This document shows positions 59,717 through 64,000 of a stretch of DNA of 64,000 bases, in pieces (position 1 is the first letter of the stretch; each line of letters begins with the position of its first letter). This DNA comes from Euptelea pleiosperma (lineage: Eukaryota; Streptophyta; Magnoliopsida; Ranunculales; Eupteleaceae): the NCBI GenBank assembly GCA_035048495.1, contig CM068552.1:12396501-12460500 (forward strand), written 5' to 3'. Both the position numbers and the translations under genes were made by a program. The notes under the pieces are model-generated. The model saw only the letters and a list, made by a program, of their open reading frames with translations. It was not told the DNA's origin and searched no databases.

Positions 59717-60747
59717 ATGTTATCTTCGCAAACCCTCGGTGGCGCATCCCGCCCGGGTCGCATCCTTGGCCCTTCGCTTGACAAGATCATCAAGAATGTG
59801 GCCTGGCGAAAGCACTCCGACCTCGTCTCCGCCTGCAAATCCGCCCTCGACAAGCTCGAAACTCTCGCCGATTCGTCCGATTCCATATCCAACTCGCCCT
59901 TATTCGGATTCGATCCTGCAGATGCCGAATTCGTCCTTCGACCTCTGATTCTCGCTGTCGATTCGGCCTCCGTCAAGGTCGTTGAGCCAGCTCTCGAATG
60001 CGCTCTCAAATTATTTTCCCTAGGCCTAATCTGCGGTGAGATTGATCGCCCCAAGGGAAACGACAGTCCTTCTGTTGTATTCCGGATAATTGATTCCAGT
60101 TGCAAGTGTGGCAGCCTGGGTGACGATGGGATCGAGCTTGCGGTGATGAAGGTCTTGATTTCTGCGGTTCGGTCTCCGTGTGTGTTGATCCGGAGCGATT
60201 GTTTGGTTCAGATTGTGAAGACATGCTACAATTTGTATCTTGGCAGCTTGAGTGGCACCAATCGTATCTGCGCAAAGGCAGTTCTGGCGCAGATTTTGCT
60301 GATTATTTTTGCGAGAATTGAGGTGGATTCAATGGAGGTTAAGGTTCGGTCTGTTAATGTAAGTGAATTATTGGAGCTGTCTGATAAGAGCTCGAGCGAT
60401 TGGAGTTCGGTTCAGTTTGTTCAGAACTTCATCAATGTGGTCATGGAGAAAAGTGGAGGGGTCCCAGATATGAAACCTTCCATGTCTTCGCCATTGCAGG
60501 TGCGAAATGGTGATGTTTCCGGTGAACCAGGCGATGGGGAGTTGAATGAGGGGGGCGAATTGGGCGGTTGCAGTAAGTTACGGGAAGATGGCTTTCTCCT
60601 ATTCAAGAATTTATGCAAGTTTTCAATGAAGCTCTCCACACAGGAGAGTCCCAAAGACCATCTTCTCTTGAGGGGGAAAGTTTTATCTCTGGAGTTGCTA
60701 AAGGTTGTGATGGAGAATGGTGGTCCAATCTGGCTAACAAATGAGAG
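59717..60747 (+). CDS. BIG1-type ARF guanine-nucleotide exchange factor, exon 1 (partial gene)
   Basis: One long first exon gives 343 complete codons plus two bases. It opens MLSSQTLGGASRPGRILGPS, followed by LDKIIKNVAWRKHSDLVSAC, matching the start of Arabidopsis BIG1-type Sec7 GEFs. The visible part is the N-terminal DCB dimerisation region (ELAVMKVLISAVRSP, TNRICAKAVLAQI) and the HUS approach (REDGFLLFKNLCKFSMKLS, GPIWLTNER). These large proteins (about 1700 aa) activate ARF GTPases at the trans-Golgi/endosomes and are targets of brefeldin A. The Sec7 domain and the rest are outside the window. The family reads ...ER-F across this junction, so the donor is best placed after AG at 60747, where the intron begins GCAAGT (a GC donor). 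A GT donor at 60752 is the alternative. Confidence 0.93.
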
Positions 60748-61814
60748 GCAAGTGCTCTTATGCTAAGTAGCAGGTTTTGGATTCAATTACAATATTTTTT
60801 TTGATAAGTGACTTAATTACAGTATACTTCACACTGTATTAACATTATTTTATTCAAATCTGAAATAGAATAATATTTCCATTGTAGTTTAAGTTGACTT
60901 TAGGTGTTTCATCTGTACATTGTATGCTAGATGTTGTTTTATGGCAAAAAGGATCTGTCCAAATTTAATTTTTAAGACTGATAATTTTTTTTTATTTTTA
61001 TGATTGCACTTATTTTAAGTGGATCAAAATTTGGAACCTTTTGTTGAGGAGGAAAGCTGTGGATAAACAAAAGAACAAGAAGTCAGATAACTGAATTCCC
61101 TTTCAGGCATTTTGAAGAATATTATAATAATTGAAAACACCAATTTTTTGCAATTCACTGTTGACATGTAATCAACAATCGTCAGATTTAATATGAGCAT
61201 CTGGTCTAAGATTTAACTAGTCAAAACATCTTTTGAGGCTGATGACAAATGCGACATTCACCTCTGCGCTAATGGTTGGCCTGGTTTTGTTACATCGAGG
61301 ACCTTTATCACCTATTCTACTTGCATAAAGCAGCTCCTAGGAAAGTCTTGGTTTCTATATCTACATTCATCACGTCAAAAGGTGAAATATGTATCACCCC
61401 CAACTAATCATTGAGATAAGCAAGAGATGATATTACAATGGAGAATAATATTTTTTTGAGAAGGCGACAAGCTTGAGCACATAAGATTTTTCCTGTGATT
61501 GAGTTGTACAATGATGTTAATGGCTTGCCAACTCCTTAGTCTTAGTCTTCCTCAAGTTTGCCTTCGATGAGTTTCCATCTAAAAAAAGAACGATTATCTT
61601 TATAACATTTTCCCCAAAACTACACATTGTGTGTTTGAGGAGTGATGCATTCAAATTATCATTATTCCTGATGAGAAAGAATTCTCTATGGAATATTCAA
61701 ATGAAAAAATGAAGAAGAAGAATCATCTCTATGGAGTACTTCCATGAGGTCAACATGCTTTGGGTGACCTCTATAATCTATACTACTTTTAAATGTCAGT
61801 ATCTGGAAAAAACT

Positions 61815-62098
61815 TTTTTTCCCTGTTTTATCCTTGATTTTTTTCTCTTTTCCCCAAAATATCCCTCAGCCCCTACTTTCAATACACTTCTATCCTAAAA
61901 CACCTCTCAATCTCCTTCATCTATCATCAATTTTTTAAATGCCCCTTCTAAAATTCCTCTCCCAATGTCTCTCCATCTCCTTTTCTCCTTCCTTTTTTAT
62001 CCCTGGTTTTTTTCCTATTTTCCTTAAAATATCCCTCAGCCCAGGCCCTACCTTCAATACTCTTCTATCCTAAAATGTCTCTCCCTCTCCTTCATCCA
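61815..62098. repeat. Imperfect tandem repeat, about 180-bp period
   Basis: TTTTATCC.TG.TTTTTTTC, AAAATATCCCTCAGCCC, CAATAC.CTTCTATCCTAAAA and CTCTCC.TCTCCTTCATC occur at about 61825-61925 and again at about 61998-62098. Confidence 0.65.
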
Positions 62099-62099
62099 A

Positions 62100-62295
62100 G
62101 GTTTAAAGGAGACCGTTATAACGGTATAATGGACTGGGGGCGTTACTGTTTTTTCCATTATAACGGAAAATATTAATAACGGAAAAAATGGATCTTAAAA
62201 TCTTTTTTTATGTTGTTGTAAATAACGGAAAATAACAGAAAATAACGGTTATAACGGCCGTTATTTTAAAAATAACGGTCAGCTTTCTTTTTCTA
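62100..62295. repeat. MITE with GGTTTAAAGG end and ATAACGG repeats
   Basis: Starts AGGTTTAAAGGAGACCGTTATAACGG; the body repeats AATAACGG and CCGTTATTTT. Related to 17905-18280 and 41285-41645. The right end is unclear. Confidence 0.5.
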
Positions 62296-62324
62296 AAATG
62301 CAATAATAAAACTTTATAAGGCAA

Positions 62325-62580
62325 TATGAGCCACGTGGCACACTATTAGAGGACTCTAACCGTATGGATGTTTGGCTAATCCTTAGGTGGACCCACAAAC
62401 CAAAAATCAGCCCGATAAGTGATTTCTAGGCATTGGACTGAAATTATTTTCGTGGGTTGATTTTAACCTGACATTATTGATCAATATTTGAGGTACAAAG
62501 ATCAAGTGGTTTGAAATCACTAATCAAGTTGATTTTTTGGTTTGTCCTCTGAGTTTCCCACGTGGCTTATTTTGTACCAC
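62325..62580. repeat. Family A MITE (62.3 kb), long palindrome
   Basis: TGAGCCACGTGGCACACTAT on the left mirrors TTTCCCACGTGGCTTATTTT on the right. Inner words CAAAAATCAGCCCGATAAGTG and CACTAATCAAGTTGATTTTTTGG are inverted. About 250 bp. The right half has a small deletion. Confidence 0.75.
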
Positions 62581-62599
62581 GACAAGTGGGTTTTTTGTA

Positions 62600-62950
62600 G
62601 TCACCACTATCATCTGGGCCCATTGACCGCATGGATGTTCATCGCACCCCTTGGTGGATATACAGACCAAAAATCACCCTTGTTGGTAATCTATAACCAT
62701 TAGATTTTAACACTTTTTAGCACTTTTTAAGGTGTTCTTATAGCCGTTGAATGCAACCATTTTTTGAGTACTAAAACCAACAGCTGAAAACCATTAAACA
62801 AGCTGATTTTTGGTATGAATGTCTATTGAGGTGTCGGCTAAACATCCATGCCGTCAGTGGGCCTAGATGGCAGCAGTGACTACCAAAATTGCCGCTTCTG
62901 CAAATGAAAAGATCTCAGGTATACCTTGTTACATCACGACCCTCCCATGC
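62600..62950. repeat. Palindromic MITE related to 17.6 kb
   Basis: GGGCCCATTGACCGCATGGA on the left is inverted as ATCCATGCCGTCAGTGGGCC on the right. The outer words GTAGTCACCACTATCATC and GATGGCAGCAGTGACTACC are inverted too. Confidence 0.7.
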
Positions 62951-63059
62951 ACACCTTTTGAAATGACAATTGAGCATCAATTCTCACTGAAAAGCCTACA
63001 AGCCTACCCTAAAAAGAGCAAGACTTGCCCGTCAGGTAGCTACCTAACCACCCACAATA

Positions 63060-63380
63060 TAAGCTACGTGGATATTTATTAGAGGACACTGACCATATAG
63101 ATATTTGTCCAATCTGTAAGTGGAAGTGGAACTACAAACCAAAAATCAGCCTGTGATTTCAAACCGTTGGATCTTTATACAGAAATAATGGTAAATAATG
63201 CTCAAATTCCTATGGTTAAAATCAACCAACGAAAATGACTTCAACTAACGCTTAGAAATCACTGATCAGGTTTATTTTGGGTCTATAGGTCCACTTAGGG
63301 ATTGGCCAAACATCTATATATACGGTCAGTGTCCTCTAATAAATTTCCACGTGGCATTATTGTGGGTGGTCAGGCAAGTC
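63060..63380. repeat. Family A MITE (63.1 kb)
   Basis: GCTACGTGGATATTTATTAGAGGACACTGACC on the left mirrors GGTCAGTGTCCTCTAATAAA with TTCCACGTGGC on the right; AAAAATCAGCCTGTGATTTC faces AATCACTGATCAGGTTTAT inside. Confidence 0.7.
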
Positions 63381-63463
63381 TTGCTCCCCTAAAACAATCA
63401 ACTCCTTTTACAGAAGCATACAGTAACCTACCCTAAAAAATACTTACACTGAATAGAGTAAGA

Positions 63464-63848
63464 CTTTGATGACAGGGCCCTGTCATCAAGGCCGATGACA
63501 GGGTGCAATAGGAGCCACGTGGCATACTCTTAGAGGACTCTGACCGTATGGATTTTCCAATCCTTATATGGATCTACAAACAAAAATCAGATTGATTTGT
63601 GATTTCAAAGCTTTGGATCTTTGTACCTCAAATAATGGTCAATAATGCTCAAATTTCCCACGGTTAAAATTAACCCACAAAAACAATTCCAATCCAACAC
63701 CTAGAAATTACTAATCGGGCTGATTTTTGGTTTGTAGGTCCACCTAATGATTGGCCAAACATCCATACGGTCAGAGTCCTCCAAGAGTGTTCCACGTGGC
63801 TCATATTGTGCTCTGTCATAGGTCTTGATGACAAGCCTGTCATCAAAG
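63464..63848. repeat. Family A MITE, most complete copy
   Basis: Terminal inverted repeats of about 100 bp: CTTTGATGACAGGG at the left and CCTGTCATCAAAG at the right, then AGCCACGTGGCATACTCTTA and AGAGTGTTCCACGTGGCTCA, then GAGGACTCTGACCGTATGG and ATCCATACGGTCAGAGTCCT. The full length is 385 bp. The outermost part (TTTGATGACAGGGCCCTGTCATCAA) is itself a palindrome. No coding capacity and no clear target duplication. Confidence 0.85.
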
Positions 63849-64000
63849 CTTTATTCCCCTGGATAGCCTACACTAGCTGCCTACAATAGCCTACCCTAAT
63901 TAAATCAACTCCCTTTGCAAAATGTCAAATCCCACAGTCCCACCCATTTTTTTCTATAAATTATAATATCAGAAAATATCGGAATAAAACGGAAAATATT

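Larger units (their letters stand above)
60748..64000 (+). other. BIG1 intron 1 (continues beyond window)
   Basis: I found no exon 2 (expected to resume with the FLNAIKQ-type sequence) in the remaining 3.2 kb, which is AT-rich and then MITE-filled. Around 61800-62100 two near copies of a TTTTTCCCTGTTTTATCCTTG, CCCTCAGCCC, CTACCTTCAATAC block form a tandem-like repeat. Confidence 0.6.

Noticed and set aside
59656..60105. 149-codon minus-strand ORF
   Set aside because: Antisense shadow of BIG1 exon 1, whose plus frame has strong family conservation.

Overview
This is nuclear DNA of a flowering plant. It is AT-rich, with small exons, large introns, canonical plant splice sites and many decayed LTR retrotransposons, LINEs and palindromic MITEs. 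The species cannot be fixed from the sequence. No prokaryotic-style operon, CRISPR array or rRNA gene is present.

Four protein-coding genes were assembled by joining exons at splice sites and matching remembered family architecture. (1) 3205-15035, minus strand: an AT-hook/PPC nuclear protein (AHL type), 5 coding exons, 342 aa, plus a probable 5'UTR intron. (2) 25572-40795, plus strand: the plant orthologue of WDR55, a WD40/DWD-box protein, 15 exons, 352 aa. (3) 44779-56841, plus strand: organellar glutamyl-tRNA synthetase, 13 exons, 577 aa. (4) 59717 onward, plus strand: exon 1 of a BIG1-type ARF guanine-nucleotide exchange factor; its later exons lie beyond the window. All four reading frames are intact. 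In the three complete genes the exon lengths add up in phase.

Layout. 1-2000 is a decayed Ty1/copia element (minus strand) interrupted near 494-640 by a fragment of plastid psaB. 2000-3200 holds no recognised gene. 3205-15830 is the AHL gene; its introns carry MITEs, a long hairpin, a SINE-like fragment and a perfect 63-bp tandem duplication. 15830-25570 is intergenic and packed with MITEs, LINE ends and a polypyrimidine/polypurine fold-back. 25572-40795 is WDR55; its 6-kb intron 13 holds a structurally complete non-autonomous LTR element with an ORF of unknown function. 40800-44778 has a reduced gypsy element and a nested MITE reaching to about 90 bp before the GluRS start codon. GluRS introns hold gypsy gag debris, a copia element reduced to RNase H, LINE debris and a SMART/TRIM-like mini LTR element. 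56842-59716 is MITE-rich intergenic DNA, and 60748-64000 is the start of a MITE-filled BIG1 intron 1.

The four genes are housekeeping or regulatory and do not form a pathway. The notable biology is in the repeats: at least two LTR insertions with exact target duplications, two probable GC-AG introns, an in-frame retainable intron in GluRS, and a palindromic MITE family that carries G-box (CACGTG) sequences and sits close to gene starts.
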